A stretch of DNA of 64,000 nucleotides from contig NZ_JAERVJ010000004.1 in the NCBI RefSeq assembly GCF_016745395.1, positions 1 through 64,000 on the forward strand. The letters run 5' to 3'. Positions 51,203-61,687 of the stretch are shown here, piece after piece. Every line of letters starts with the position of its first letter. Within the stretch, counting starts at the first letter, position 1. A program made the translations under genes and the position numbers. The notes below the pieces were generated by a model. That model did no database searches, was not told where the DNA came from, and worked only from the letters and a program-made list of their open reading frames with translations. Source of the DNA: Methylocystis sp. Sn-Cys (GTDB lineage Bacteria; Pseudomonadota; Alphaproteobacteria; Rhizobiales; Beijerinckiaceae).

Positions 51203-52002
51203 GCGGTTTTTCCAAAGAATGGCTGTCCCTCCGTGAATCTGCCGACCATCGCGCTCGCGATCCGGTTTTGCGCGACGCTGTCGTGGCCCATCTCGCGGGT
51301 CGCGAACATGTGCGGATCGTCGACCTTGCCAGCGGCTCCGGCTCGAACTTACGAGGCTTGTCGCCTTTCATCGCTGCGCGCCAAAGCTGGCGGCTCGTCG
51401 ATAATGATCCTTTTTTGCTGGCCGTGGTGCAGGAGACGCTCGCCCAATTCCGCCAGCGCGAAGCCGAAATCGACGTCGCCTTACAGCTTCTCGATCTTGC
51501 GGCGGCGCCCCGCGCCGCGCTGGAAGGGGAGATCGATCTTGTCACGGCATCGGCATTTTTTGACTTGGTTTCGGAAGACTGGATTGAGCGTTTCTGCACA
51601 GAACTGGCGCGGCGTCGGCTGCCGCTCTATGCCGTGCTTACCTATTCAGGCGAGGAAATTTGGAAGCCCGAACATCCGACCGACGCAGCGGCGCACGCCG
51701 CATTTCATGCCCATCAAGCGCGGGACAAAGGCTTTGGCCCCGCCGCGGGCCCAAGAGCGGCGGCATTGCTGGAAGAACAACTGAAATCGCTTGGCTATCG
51801 CGTTTCGACCGCCTATTCGCCCTGGCGACTGGGAGATAACGACGCCGATCTCATTGCAGCGCTCGCTGACGGAGCAGCGCGAGCAATCGAAGAGACGGGC
51901 TGTGTGGCGGCCGAAATCGTCGAGGATTGGCGCCGCGCGCGCCGGCATGCGATTTCCTGCGAAATAGGCCACATCGACCTATTCGCACGAATGCCTGCTT
52001 AG
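51199..52002 (+). CDS. SAM-dependent methyltransferase
   Basis: A class I methyltransferase-like protein of 267 residues: RIVDLASGSGSNLRGL (motif I) near residues 38-53, RLVDNDPFLL (motif II) with the acidic residue, and DLVTASAFFDLVSEDWIE (motif IV region). Its start overlaps the glycosyltransferase stop by 4 bases. Its end overlaps by 4 bases the convergent 3' end of the RibD-like reductase gene. The methyl acceptor is unknown; a ring nitrogen or a sugar hydroxyl of the presumed product are both possible. Confidence 0.78.
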   Translation: MSGFSKEWLSLRESADHRARDPVLRDAVVAHLAGREHVRIVDLASGSGSNLRGLSPFIAARQSWRLVDNDPFLLAVVQETLAQFRQREAEIDVALQLLDLAAAPRAALEGEIDLVTASAFFDLVSEDWIERFCTELARRRLPLYAVLTYSGEEIWKPEHPTDAAAHAAFHAHQARDKGFGPAAGPRAAALLEEQLKSLGYRVSTAYSPWRLGDNDADLIAALADGAARAIEETGCVAAEIVEDWRRARRHAISCEIGHIDLFARMPA

Positions 52003-52742
52003 TTCGAGCGCTTCCGGCATGCGGTGAGATCGCAATCGAAAAGTACGTCGCCGCCGCCGAGGACATGAACTTCAGCGCGTGGCCGTAGCGCCATATCAAG
52101 CCGTTCGATGGGCGAGAGGTCGAGCCCGGTCCGTCCCGAGCCGATGATGACAGGCGCGACCAGCACATGCAGACGATCGACGCAGCCGCTATCGATGAAA
52201 TTCGAAATCGTCCGCGCGCCGCCTTCGACGAGGATGCGACGCAGGCCTCTCGCAAAGAGCGCCTCTATGATTGCGGCGGGGGGAATAAGGCCCTGATGCG
52301 CGTCGATCCGGACGATTTCGGCGCCTTCTCCCCTCGCAACCGCGGAGGCGGTAATAAGAATGCGTTGCGATCCATCGCGGGCCAGCCATTTGCCCCGCGC
52401 GCCAATTCTCCCACATGGATCGATCACGACACGCGCGGGGTTTTTTCCAGCAATGCGTCGCACGGTGAGCTGCGGATCGTCGGCGAGGATCGTGCCCGCG
52501 CCCACGACAACGGCGTCGACATGCGAGCGAATCCGATGCAGGTGGTCCAGCGCCGCCCCGCCGCTGATGTCTCGGGATTCCCCGCTCACGGTCGCAATAC
52601 GGCCGTCGAGCGATTGCCCGAGTTGGGCCACGACGAAGGAACGCTCCGGCGATGCCGCGCGGAAGGGCGCGAAAATGGCTCTGGCCTGGGGCCCCGACTC
52701 GAACGGGACAGGGAAGCGAATGACAGATCCCGTCTGCTCCAA
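51999..52742 (-). CDS. RibD C-terminal-type reductase (dihydrofolate-reductase-like)
   Basis: A 247-residue stand-alone RibD-C domain, which in riboflavin synthesis reduces the ribosyl group of the pyrimidine intermediate with NADPH. FVVAQLGQSLDGRIATVSGE, HLHRIRSHVDAVVVGAGTIL, ADDPQLTVR, LVEGGARTISNFIDSG and LVAPVIIGSGRTGL are the family motifs. The cytidine-deaminase-like domain is missing. The start is TTG at 52742, supported by GGAGGG 5 bases upstream. It lies opposite to the methyltransferase and is divergent from the GTP cyclohydrolase II gene across 91 bases. Confidence 0.85.
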   Translation of the reverse strand: MEQTGSVIRFPVPFESGPQARAIFAPFRAASPERSFVVAQLGQSLDGRIATVSGESRDISGGAALDHLHRIRSHVDAVVVGAGTILADDPQLTVRRIAGKNPARVVIDPCGRIGARGKWLARDGSQRILITASAVARGEGAEIVRIDAHQGLIPPAAIIEALFARGLRRILVEGGARTISNFIDSGCVDRLHVLVAPVIIGSGRTGLDLSPIERLDMALRPRAEVHVLGGGDVLFDCDLTACRKRSN

Positions 52743-52833
52743 GCGTCCCTCCGAGACTTGAGCTTGACCCTATTTATCCGACCATTTTTATAGTATATGA
52801 CCCCGATAAAATCGCAACGGCTGGCGGCAACAA

Positions 52834-53904
52834 ATGATCGAAAAATTCTCAGGCGAAGCAACTGCGGACGTCGAGGTCGAGCGCGCGATCGCCGAGGTTC
52901 GGGCCGGAAGGCCTGTCCTCTTGAGCGAGGACTCGCGTTGCGCGCTTGTCCTTTCCGTCGAAGCGCTCGACGCTGGAGAGATAGAGCCCTTTAAACAAGT
53001 TTCGAGCGGCGCCGCGCACCTCGCGCTTACGCCGACGCGCCTGCGACGCCTCGGGGCGGACCGTCAAAGCGCCGGGTTCATTACGCTGCCGTCGATCGAC
53101 GTCAAACGGATCATGACCCTGGCCGCCGACGCCCAGGCCCGTCTCGATGCGCCGGTCGCGGTCGCGCCGTCTCTTTATGAAAGCGCCTTGCAGCTTCTCC
53201 GTCTGGCCCATGTCCTGCCGGCGGCGCTCATCGTTCCAATCGAGGACCAGACGCCACCGGGGTTGCTGACAGCGCGCGCTGCAAATGTGAATGCTTTCCG
53301 AGGCGAACGGAATGGGCGTTTACGTATCGTCAACCGGGCGCCCGTTCCGTTGGAAGGCGCGCCGGACTCGGAGTTTGTGGTTTTTCGTGGCGGCGAGGGC
53401 CTGCGGGATCAAGTGGCGATCGTCATCGGCCAGCCAAATATCAGAGAACCGGTCACTGTCAGGCTGCATTCGGCATGCCTTACGGGCGACCTTTTCGGCA
53501 GCTTGAAATGCGACTGCGGCGACCAGTTGCGCCGCGCCGCACGCCATATGGCGGAAAATGGGGGCGGCGTGCTGCTTTACCTCGACCAGGAGGGACGCGG
53601 AAACGGGCTGGCAAACAAGATCCACGCCTATAGCCTTCAATCGCGTGGGTTCGACACATTCGACGCCGACGAAATCCTGGGTTTCGAGGAGGACGGACGC
53701 ACTTTCGGCTTCGCAGGAGAAATGCTGAAGCTTCTCGGCGTGACGCAGATCCGCGTGATGACCAACAATCCCACGAAGCTGAGCGCTCTGGAGGCGGCGG
53801 GGCTGGTTCTCGTTTCGGACCATCGGATCGTCGGCCGCAAAAACAATCACAACATTCGCTACCTCGCAACAAAACGAGACCGGGCGGGGCATCTGCTCGA
53901 TTAA
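52834..53904 (+). CDS. ribA: GTP cyclohydrolase II with unusual N-terminal domain
   Basis: Opens the imidazole ring of GTP to give 2,5-diamino-6-ribosylamino-pyrimidinone 5'-phosphate, the first step of flavin-type pathways. The C-terminal half (about 160-356) is a complete RibA: zinc Cys215, Cys226 and Cys228 in SACLTGDLFGSLKCDCGD, then LYLDQEGRGNGLANKIHAY and the Arg and Asp region VMTNNPTKLSALEAAGL. The N-terminal 150 residues look like a degenerate RibB-type domain (GRPVLLSEDSRCALVLSVEA, SSGAAHLALT, LPSIDVKRIM) in which the RibB metal-binding motifs are not evident. Such long forms occur in alphaproteobacteria. It is divergent from the RibD-like gene. Confidence 0.88.
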   Translation: MIEKFSGEATADVEVERAIAEVRAGRPVLLSEDSRCALVLSVEALDAGEIEPFKQVSSGAAHLALTPTRLRRLGADRQSAGFITLPSIDVKRIMTLAADAQARLDAPVAVAPSLYESALQLLRLAHVLPAALIVPIEDQTPPGLLTARAANVNAFRGERNGRLRIVNRAPVPLEGAPDSEFVVFRGGEGLRDQVAIVIGQPNIREPVTVRLHSACLTGDLFGSLKCDCGDQLRRAARHMAENGGGVLLYLDQEGRGNGLANKIHAYSLQSRGFDTFDADEILGFEEDGRTFGFAGEMLKLLGVTQIRVMTNNPTKLSALEAAGLVLVSDHRIVGRKNNHNIRYLATKRDRAGHLLD

Positions 53905-53960
53905 GCCCCGGGCGGCTTCGGCTTTTCAACTCGGCGCGCGTCGGTACTCCATTGCTATTT

Positions 53961-53979
53961 ATCTACCCTCTTTGTAGAT
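53961..53979. promoter_or_regulatory. Inverted repeat upstream of the efflux operon
   Basis: ATCTAC-CCTCTTT-GTAGAT, preceded by TATTT. It lies 47 bases before the ATG of the membrane-fusion gene and looks like an operator for a dimeric repressor. Confidence 0.5.
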
Positions 53980-54025
53980 TGAATTTCAATCCCGGCCAAT
54001 GCGGCAGACGAGGTCTTTAAGAGTC

Positions 54026-55276
54026 ATGAGTTCGGACATCACCGCGCCTCGGCCGCGCCAGGACTTGCTTCGCCCGCCCTTGCGCCGATATCTCGCTGGC
54101 GCCGCGCTCGCCATTTTTCTGGGGGTCGGGTTTATCTATGGCTACTCCGCTGTTTTTCGGAACGGAGCAGCGCCCTCTGCTGCCGGGAAAGGACCGGGGC
54201 GAGGCCAAGCGACACGGGTCGCCGCAGCGGAGATATCGCAGGGTAGCTTCCCGGTGGTTCTGAGTGGCCTCGGCACGGTGACGCCATCGGCGACAGCCAT
54301 CGTGAAGACGCGCATTTCCGGCCATCTTGTCGAGGTCAATTTTAAAGAATCGCAATATGTGAAGGCGGGCGACGAGCTCGCGAGCGTCGATCCCAGGCCG
54401 TACCAACTCGCCCTGGCCCAGGCGGAAGGCCAGTTGCAAAAGGACCAGGCGCTGCTTCAGAACGCCGAGCGCGACCTTGCCCGCTACGAGGCGCTCATCC
54501 GCAAGATGAAGGACGTCATTTCTGGGCAACAGGTTGATACGCAGCGCGCCCTTATCAACCAGTACAAGGGAACGGTCGCAATCGACCGCGCGCTCGTAGA
54601 TCAGGCGAGACTCAATCTTGCCTACTGCAAGATCGTGTCCCCTATCGATGGCCGCGTGGGGTTGCGCCAAGTCGATCAGGGCAATTATGTCCAGCCGGGC
54701 GACGCCAGCGGCGTCGCTGTCGTCACGCGGCTCTCGCCCATCACGGTCGTCTTCACGCTTCCGGAAAGCCGGCTTCCCGCAGTATTGAAAAAGGCGCGCG
54801 CTGGCGAAAAGCTGACCGTCGTCGCCTACGACCACGAGCGCGTGACGGAACTCGCGCGCGGCCACCTTATTGCAGTCGATAATCAGATTGACGCCTCCTC
54901 GGGAACGGTGAAGCTCCGGGCCGAATTCCCCAATGAAGACGAACGATTGTTTCCCAACCAGTTCGTCAACGCCGATCTCCTTGTCGAGACCTTGCATGAT
55001 GTGGCCCTCGCGCCTTCTGCAGCGGTGCAGCAGGGCGCAAAGGGCCCCTTCGTCTACGCAATCAAGGACGACGCCACCGTCCAGACGCGCGCCGTGAAGC
55101 TCGGGCCCTCTGGTGGAGAGCAGGTCGTCGTGCTGGAAGGCTTGAACCCGGGCGAGAAAGTTGTCGTCGAGGGCGCTGACCGACTTCGGGAAGGCGCGGC
55201 AATTAGCCTTCCGGGCGCGGAACGGGCGCCAGTTGGGTCTGGGCGCGGGCCAGTGGCGAAGAACGACGCGTCGTGA
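54026..55276 (+). CDS. RND efflux periplasmic adaptor (MdtA-like)
   Basis: A 416-residue membrane-fusion protein of a tripartite RND pump. An N-terminal anchor ([20 protein letters not shown], about residues 23-42) is followed by the biotinyl-lipoyl halves ([20 protein letters not shown] and [20 protein letters not shown]), an alpha-hairpin with repeats of Gln, Leu and Glu near 120-190, and the beta-barrel domain ([20 protein letters not shown]). An ATG at 53999 in frame has no ribosome site; 54026 is preferred. The operon continues with two transporters by a GTGA overlap. Confidence 0.92.
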   Translation: MSSDITAPRPRQDLLRPPLRRYLAGAALAIFLGVGFIYGYSAVFRNGAAPSAAGKGPGRGQATRVAAAEISQGSFPVVLSGLGTVTPSATAIVKTRISGHLVEVNFKESQYVKAGDELASVDPRPYQLALAQAEGQLQKDQALLQNAERDLARYEALIRKMKDVISGQQVDTQRALINQYKGTVAIDRALVDQARLNLAYCKIVSPIDGRVGLRQVDQGNYVQPGDASGVAVVTRLSPITVVFTLPESRLPAVLKKARAGEKLTVVAYDHERVTELARGHLIAVDNQIDASSGTVKLRAEFPNEDERLFPNQFVNADLLVETLHDVALAPSAAVQQGAKGPFVYAIKDDATVQTRAVKLGPSGGEQVVVLEGLNPGEKVVVEGADRLREGAAISLPGAERAPVGSGRGPVAKNDAS

Positions 55277-58200
55277 GCGCGATCGACCTTTCCCGCCCTT
55301 TCATCCTTCGGCCGGTGGCGACCTCGCTGCTGATGGCGGCGATACTCCTCGCGGGGGCTATCGCCTATCGCCTCCTGCCAATTTCGGCATTGCCGCAAAT
55401 CGACTTCCCAACGATCGAAGTCCGAACCTTCTACCCCGGCGCCAGTCCGGAGGTGATGGCGTCCGCCATCACCGCGCCGCTCGAACGCCAACTCGGCCAG
55501 ATGCCCGGCCTTGCGCAGATCGCTTCGACGAGCTCCGGCGGGGCGTCGGTCATAACGCTGCAGTTCAGCCTGAAGCTGACGCTCGACGTCGCCGAACAGG
55601 AGGTGCAGGCGGCGATCAACGCCGCGGCGAGCTTCCTTCCCACCGACCTTCCCGCGCCGCCTGTTTACGCAAAAATAAATCCCGCCGACGCCCCAGTTCT
55701 GACACTCGCCCTGGTTTCCAAAACGCTTCCGCTCACCGAGGTTCAGCAATTCGCCGACACGCGAATAGCGCAGAAAATTTCCCAGCTCTCGGGCGTCGGC
55801 CTTGTCAGCGTCAGCGGCGGCAACCGCCCGGCGGTGGTTGTGCGCGCCAATGTGGCGGCGCTTGCCTCCTATGGGATGTCGCTTGAAGACCTGCGGACGG
55901 CGATCTCGAGCGCCAATGTCAATTTGCCCAAGGGCAACATCGACAGCCGATCGCAAGAATTCGCGATCGACTCCAACGATCAGCTTAAAAGCCCTAAGGA
56001 TTACGACCAGCTTATCGTGGCGAATCGAAACGGCGGGCCGGTGCGTCTGCGCGATGTCGCCAAGGTACTCAACGGCGCGGAGAACAGCGAGCTGGGAGCG
56101 TGGAGCAATCTAACTCCCGCGATCATCGTCAATATCCAACGGCAACCCGGCGCCAATGTCATCGCCGTCGTCGATCGGATCAAGGCCATGTTGCCGACCT
56201 TGCAGGCGTCGCTGCCGGGTTCCATCGAAGTGGCGATTTTATCCGACCGCACGACGACCATTCGCGCATCGATCGAAGATGTGCAATTCGAGCTTTTCTT
56301 CGCCGTGCTCCTCGTCGTCGGCGTGATTTATCTTTTTCTCGGCAATCTGCGCGCGACGCTCGTGCCCAGCGTCGCCGTGCCACTCTCGCTCGTCGGCGGC
56401 TTCGCCGTCATGTATCTCTTGGGCTACAGCCTCAACAATCTGACGCTGATGGCGTTGACCATTGCGACGGGCTTCGTCGTCGACGACGCCATTGTCATGG
56501 TCGAAAATATTGCACGCTATTTGGAAAAGGGCCGCACGCCCATCGACGCCGCCCTGGAAGGCGCGCGAGAGATCGGCTTCACGATCGTCTCGCTGACGAT
56601 TTCGCTCATCGCCGTGTTGATTCCCTTGCTTTTCATGGGAGAAATCGTTGGCCGGCTGTTCCGGGAGTTCGCCGTCACCCTTGCTGCGACGATTATTTTG
56701 TCAGCCGTCGTGTCTCTTACATTGGCGCCCATGCTTTGCAGCAAGCTGCTCGCGCAGGGCGACATGCATAGCCATGTCGACAGCCACGCCAAGGGGGCGA
56801 CCTGGTTCGACGCAATCATCGACTCCTATGGTCGCCTGCTGACGCTGGCTCTCGATCACGCCAGAACGACTCTCGCCGTCTTTCTCGGCGCGCTTTGCCT
56901 GACCGGCGTCTTGTACGGGGTCATTCCAAAAGGCTTCTTCCCCGTTCAAGATACGGGGCTGATCCAGGGCGCGACAATCGGAGAACAGAGCGCCTCTTAC
57001 TCGACGATGTCAAAGCGGCAACTCGCGCTCGTGAAGCGCCTGCTGGACAACGACGCGGTCGAGTCAGTTACCTCCACGCTCGGCGTCGATGGCGAGAACA
57101 AGACGCTCAACAGCGGCCGCGTCCTGATCAAATTGAAAGACAGAGCGGAGCGTAAGGCGACGGCGACGGAAGTTGTTCGCCGGTTGCAAGCGGCGGCAAA
57201 AGACGTCGGCGGCATTTCGCTCTTCTTGGAGCCCGTGCAGGATCTCACCATCGATTCAGGCGGAGGCCGCGGCGCCTATCATTTCGCTTTGCAGGACGCC
57301 AATCCGGATGAGCTTGCGCATTATGCGCCGCAACTCGTCGAGCGGCTCGCCAGCCTGCCGCCTTTCGAGGATGTTTCCAGTAGCGCCCAAACCTCGGGGC
57401 GGGCCCTTTACGTGGAGATCGATCGCGACGCCGCCGCGCGCTATGGCGTCACGGTCTCTACAATCGATAACACGCTTTATGACGCTTTCGGTCAACGGAT
57501 CGTGTCCACGATTTTCACGCAGACGAGCCAATATCGCGTCATACTCGTAGCCGACGACCGCAGCGTTCCGAGCCTCGATGCGCTCGGGTCTCTCCGAGTG
57601 CCTGGCGCGGGCGGCTCTGAAGTTCCGCTCGCTTCGCTCGTCACAATCCGCGAAACGAAAGCGCCGCTCTCATTCGACCATCTCTCGCAATTCCCGGCGG
57701 TGACAATTTCTTTCAATCTCGCGCCCGGTTTCGCGCTCAGCGACGCCATTGCCGCTTTGAAACAGGCGCAGAGCGACCTTGGCGCGCCGCAGAGCGTCAT
57801 CACGGTTTTCCAGGGCGCGACGCAGGCGTTCGCCTCGTCGACGACAAGCACGCTGCTGCTCATTCTCGCCGCGATCGTCACCGTCTACATCGTGCTCGGC
57901 ATCCTGTACGAAAGCTACATCCATCCGATCACCATCCTCTCCACATTGCCCTCCGCCGGCATAGGCGCCCTTTTCGCGCTCATGATCACGGGGAACGACT
58001 TCGGGATTATCGGCGTGATCGCCATCATCCTTCTGATCGGCATCGTGAAGAAAAACGCCATCATGATGATCGATTTCGCCTTGCAGGCGGAACGCGACGA
58101 GGGTCTCTCTCCACGTGAGGCGATCTATCAGGCGTGTCTCCTGCGGTTTCGTCCGATCCTGATGACGACGCTTGCGGCCTTGCTCGGCGCAGTCCCGATG

Positions 58201-58401
58201 ATCGTCGGCGGGGGCGAAGGTTCGGAGCTTCGGCTTCCGCTTGGCGTCGGCATCGCCGGCGGCCTGATCCTGAGCCAGATTCTGACGCTCTTTACGACGC
58301 CGGTCATTTACCTTGCGTTCGACAAGCTGGCGAAACGGTTGCCGATCGGGCGGGGGCGCGACGCGACAGCCTCCTCGGCGGCGGAGGAAAAATGCGCCTG
58401 A
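55273..58401 (+). CDS. RND efflux transporter (MdtB-like)
   Basis: An RND inner-membrane proton/drug antiporter of 1042 residues with the usual 12-helix, two-loop layout. The N-terminus is [20 protein letters not shown], and [20 protein letters not shown] in TM4 carries the proton-relay aspartates (DD). [14 protein letters not shown] and [20 protein letters not shown] are typical of MdtB/MdtC. It has a GTG start overlapping the adaptor stop. With the next gene it would form a heteromultimeric RND of the MdtBC kind. Drug specificity cannot be inferred. Confidence 0.93.
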   Translation: MSAIDLSRPFILRPVATSLLMAAILLAGAIAYRLLPISALPQIDFPTIEVRTFYPGASPEVMASAITAPLERQLGQMPGLAQIASTSSGGASVITLQFSLKLTLDVAEQEVQAAINAAASFLPTDLPAPPVYAKINPADAPVLTLALVSKTLPLTEVQQFADTRIAQKISQLSGVGLVSVSGGNRPAVVVRANVAALASYGMSLEDLRTAISSANVNLPKGNIDSRSQEFAIDSNDQLKSPKDYDQLIVANRNGGPVRLRDVAKVLNGAENSELGAWSNLTPAIIVNIQRQPGANVIAVVDRIKAMLPTLQASLPGSIEVAILSDRTTTIRASIEDVQFELFFAVLLVVGVIYLFLGNLRATLVPSVAVPLSLVGGFAVMYLLGYSLNNLTLMALTIATGFVVDDAIVMVENIARYLEKGRTPIDAALEGAREIGFTIVSLTISLIAVLIPLLFMGEIVGRLFREFAVTLAATIILSAVVSLTLAPMLCSKLLAQGDMHSHVDSHAKGATWFDAIIDSYGRLLTLALDHARTTLAVFLGALCLTGVLYGVIPKGFFPVQDTGLIQGATIGEQSASYSTMSKRQLALVKRLLDNDAVESVTSTLGVDGENKTLNSGRVLIKLKDRAERKATATEVVRRLQAAAKDVGGISLFLEPVQDLTIDSGGGRGAYHFALQDANPDELAHYAPQLVERLASLPPFEDVSSSAQTSGRALYVEIDRDAAARYGVTVSTIDNTLYDAFGQRIVSTIFTQTSQYRVILVADDRSVPSLDALGSLRVPGAGGSEVPLASLVTIRETKAPLSFDHLSQFPAVTISFNLAPGFALSDAIAALKQAQSDLGAPQSVITVFQGATQAFASSTTSTLLLILAAIVTVYIVLGILYESYIHPITILSTLPSAGIGALFALMITGNDFGIIGVIAIILLIGIVKKNAIMMIDFALQAERDEGLSPREAIYQACLLRFRPILMTTLAALLGAVPMIVGGGEGSELRLPLGVGIAGGLILSQILTLFTTPVIYLAFDKLAKRLPIGRGRDATASSAAEEKCA

Positions 58402-61400
58402 TCGAACGCGCGATCGACCGCCCGGTCGCAACCAGCCTTCTAATGCTGGGCCTCTGCCTCGCGGGTCTTGTGTCTTTCTTTGTGCTGCCGGCGGCGCCGG
58501 TTCCACAAATCGACTATCCGGTCATCAGCATCGCGGCCAATATGCCGGGCGCAAGCCCCGAGATTATGGCTTCCTCCGTCGCGACGCCGCTCGAGCGACG
58601 GCTCGGTCAGATTGCTGGCGTCACGGAAATGACGTCGGCGAGCTATCTCGGCTCGACCCGCATTAATCTTCAGTTCGACCTCGATCGTAATGTCGATGGC
58701 GCGCAAAGAGACATTCAGGCGGCGATAGCCGCCGCGCGCGCGGACATGCCCGCCAATCTGCGCAGCAATCCGACGTTCAGGAGCGCCAATCCCGCCGAGG
58801 TCCCGGTGGTCATCATCGCGCTCACCTCTGATCGGCTGTCGCAAGGGGCGCTTTTCGAGGTCGCGTCAAACATCCTGCAGCAGAAGTTTTCGCAAGTGGA
58901 AGGCGTCGGGCAGGTCACCGTCGGCGGCGGCGCCCTTCCGGCCGTCCGCGTCGAAGTCAATCCGCGCACGCTTTTCCAATATGGACTGTCGCTCGAAAGC
59001 GTGCGCACAGCGCTCGGCGCGACGAATTACAATGGCCCCAAGGGCGCGTTCGACTCCGGCGACCAGCGCTACCAGATCTACGCCAACGATCAGTCCCGCA
59101 AGGCGCGGGACTATGACGGCGTCATTGTCGGCTATCGGAACGGCGCGGCGGTCAAGCTCCACGATGTCGCAGAGGTGATCGACTCTGTGGAAGATGATCG
59201 AAATTTCGGCGTCAGCAATGGACGCCCTGGCGTTCAGGTTCAAATTTACCGCCAGCCCGGCGCCAATTTCATCGAGCTCGTCGATCGCATCAAGGCGCTC
59301 ATGGGGCCGCTTTCCGCAGCGCTTCCTGCCGAAGCCGAGATGCGCATCGTGCAAGACAGAACTTTGACGATCAGAACCTCGCTGCGTGAAATCGAGACGA
59401 CGCTGGCGTTGAGCGTCATGCTCGTCATCGCCGTCGTCTTCATCTTTCTGCGCGATCCGCGCGCGACCGTCGTCCCCGGCGTCTGTGTCGTCGTCTCCTT
59501 GCTCGGCGCGCTCGTCGGCATGTATCTACTCGACTATAGTCTCAACAATCTTTCATTGATGGCGCTGACGATCGCGACGGGATTCATCGTCGATGACGCT
59601 ATCGTCGTCGTGGAGAATGTCACGCGGCTGATGGAAAGCGGCATGCCACCGAGGCGCGCCGCGCTCCTCGGCGCGCGGCAGGTCGCCTTTACAGTTCTCT
59701 CGATGACGCTTTCGCTGATCGCGGTTTTTCTCCCGATCATGTTCATGGGCGGGATCGTGGGCCGCATGATGCGGGAATTCGCCGCAACGCTTTCGATCGC
59801 TGTTCTCGTCTCGCTGCTCTTGTCTCTCACGGCCGCGCCGATGCTTTGCGCGCATCTTCTCGAGGATGTGACGCACGCCGCAAGAGCGCGCCTTTTCGAG
59901 GCGACCGAAGCTGGTCTCGTCGTCCTTCATCGCCTCTATTTGGCGAGCCTAGGCTATGTTCTCGATCATCGCCGTCTCGTCCTTTTCGCGCTCCTGGCGC
60001 TCGTCGGAGTGAATCAGCACCTCTTCACGATCATACCGAAGGGCTTCTTTCCGGTGCAGGATACGGGGCGCATGCGCGGCGCGATGATTGCCGACCAGAG
60101 CGCCTCTTTTACCGTCACGAAGAAAAAACTCGAGCAAGTGATCGCAGTCCTGCAAGACGATCCTGGAATTGAGTCTGCGACGGGTTGGATCACCAGCTCC
60201 GCGAATTTCGCTGACTTGCTCGTGACATTGAAGCCGCTCAAAGAGCGTGGGATTTCAGCCGAAAAAATCCTGGCGCGACTGCGGCCGAAATTCGCTCAAG
60301 TCCCCGGCGTTCAGCTTTTCCTGCAATCCACGCAGGATATTCGCATTGGCGGCCGATCGAGCAATGCCCTTTTTCAATACACGCTCCTGGCCGATTCCCT
60401 CGAAGAGCTGCGGCTCTGGGGGCCGCGTATTACCGAGGCGCTAAAGCGCCATCCAACGCTGGCCGACGTGAGTTCCGATCAGATGGAGAAAGGTCTGCGC
60501 TCGGATGTCGTCGTCGATCGCGAAACGGCCGCGCGCTTGAATGTCTCCTCCAGCCAGATAGACAACACGCTTTATGACGCCTTCGGCCAGCGTCAGGTGT
60601 CGACGATCTTCGAACCGTTGAATCAGTACCATGTGGTGCTCGAGCTGGCGCCGAAATTCAGGGAGTCGCCTAACGCGCTGGCTGAGCTCTATATTGGCGC
60701 GCGCGGTGGCCAGCCTCCCGTCATCACGACAAGCCGAACGCCGATCAACGGTCTTCGCGCTCTGTCGCTCCCCGCAAACGCATCGGAACGCATGATTCCC
60801 TTCGCGTCCTTCAGCTCGCTGAACGCCGGCCCGACTCCGATGCAGGTCAATCATCAGGGACATTTCGCGGCGGTCACCGTCTCCTTCAATCTCGCAGAGG
60901 GGAAAGCTCTGAGCGATGCGGCCACGGCCATCTCGGAGACAATCGCGAAAATCGGCGCTCCCGCCACGATCCAAGGCGCTTTCGCCGGAACCGCCGCGAG
61001 CTATCAGGAGACGCTTGCGAACCAGCCCTTCATGGTCGCCGCGGCTCTCGCAGCCGTCTATATCGTTCTTGGAATCCTTTACGAGAGTTTCTTTCACCCG
61101 CTTACCATTCTATCGACTCTGCCTTCCGCGGGACTCGGCGCGCTCGCCGCGCTGCTTTTGTGCGGGACGGATTTCAGCATCGTTGCGATGATCGGGGTCT
61201 TGCTGCTCATCGGCGTGGTGATGAAGAACGCCATCATCCTTGTCGATTTCGCCATCGACGCCGAGCGCACGCGGGCCGCCCCAGCGCTCGACGCAATCGT
61301 CGAGGCGTGCGGGATGCGCTTTCGCCCGATCCTGATGACGACGCTCGTTTCGATCATGGGCGCGGCGCCGCTTGCAATCGCGTCCGGCGAGGGCGCCGAA

Positions 61401-61574
61401 ATGCGGCAACCCCTTGGCGTCGCAATTATCGGCGGGCTGGTCGTCAGCCAGCTACTGACGCTCTACACGACGCCCGTCGTGTTCCTCTACGTCGACAAAG
61501 CCGAACGGCTGATAAAAAGCTGGCGTATCGGGCTCTCGCGGCCCTCCGAGCTGAAGACGCTCTTTCGGGATTGA
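58392..61574 (+). CDS. RND efflux transporter (MdtC-like)
   Basis: The second RND subunit, 1060 residues. [20 protein letters not shown] starts the first helix; [20 protein letters not shown] keeps the TM4 aspartates, and [20 protein letters not shown] and [20 protein letters not shown] mirror the first subunit, so the two arose by duplication. GGAGG lies 5 bases before the ATG, and the start lies inside the 3' end of the first subunit (10-base overlap). No outer-membrane factor gene is adjacent, so the pump must use a shared TolC-like channel. Confidence 0.93.
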   Translation: MRLIERAIDRPVATSLLMLGLCLAGLVSFFVLPAAPVPQIDYPVISIAANMPGASPEIMASSVATPLERRLGQIAGVTEMTSASYLGSTRINLQFDLDRNVDGAQRDIQAAIAAARADMPANLRSNPTFRSANPAEVPVVIIALTSDRLSQGALFEVASNILQQKFSQVEGVGQVTVGGGALPAVRVEVNPRTLFQYGLSLESVRTALGATNYNGPKGAFDSGDQRYQIYANDQSRKARDYDGVIVGYRNGAAVKLHDVAEVIDSVEDDRNFGVSNGRPGVQVQIYRQPGANFIELVDRIKALMGPLSAALPAEAEMRIVQDRTLTIRTSLREIETTLALSVMLVIAVVFIFLRDPRATVVPGVCVVVSLLGALVGMYLLDYSLNNLSLMALTIATGFIVDDAIVVVENVTRLMESGMPPRRAALLGARQVAFTVLSMTLSLIAVFLPIMFMGGIVGRMMREFAATLSIAVLVSLLLSLTAAPMLCAHLLEDVTHAARARLFEATEAGLVVLHRLYLASLGYVLDHRRLVLFALLALVGVNQHLFTIIPKGFFPVQDTGRMRGAMIADQSASFTVTKKKLEQVIAVLQDDPGIESATGWITSSANFADLLVTLKPLKERGISAEKILARLRPKFAQVPGVQLFLQSTQDIRIGGRSSNALFQYTLLADSLEELRLWGPRITEALKRHPTLADVSSDQMEKGLRSDVVVDRETAARLNVSSSQIDNTLYDAFGQRQVSTIFEPLNQYHVVLELAPKFRESPNALAELYIGARGGQPPVITTSRTPINGLRALSLPANASERMIPFASFSSLNAGPTPMQVNHQGHFAAVTVSFNLAEGKALSDAATAISETIAKIGAPATIQGAFAGTAASYQETLANQPFMVAAALAAVYIVLGILYESFFHPLTILSTLPSAGLGALAALLLCGTDFSIVAMIGVLLLIGVVMKNAIILVDFAIDAERTRAAPALDAIVEACGMRFRPILMTTLVSIMGAAPLAIASGEGAEMRQPLGVAIIGGLVVSQLLTLYTTPVVFLYVDKAERLIKSWRIGLSRPSELKTLFRD

Positions 61575-61656
61575 ATGCTAGCAACTGAGTAGGGATGTAA
61601 TCGCACTTAAGCGAAGAAATGACTTGACTGACGGACCAATCATAGCATTTATCTAC

Positions 61657-61673
61657 TTATCCACTATGGATAA
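61657..61673. promoter_or_regulatory. Inverted repeat upstream of the metallo-beta-lactamase-fold gene
   Basis: TTATCC-ACTAT-GGATAA, a 6-bp perfect dyad in an AT-rich stretch, 15 bases before the ATG. The preceding ATTTATCTAC is shared with the region upstream of the efflux operon. Confidence 0.45.
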
Positions 61674-61687
61674 GGAATATCGCCCAA

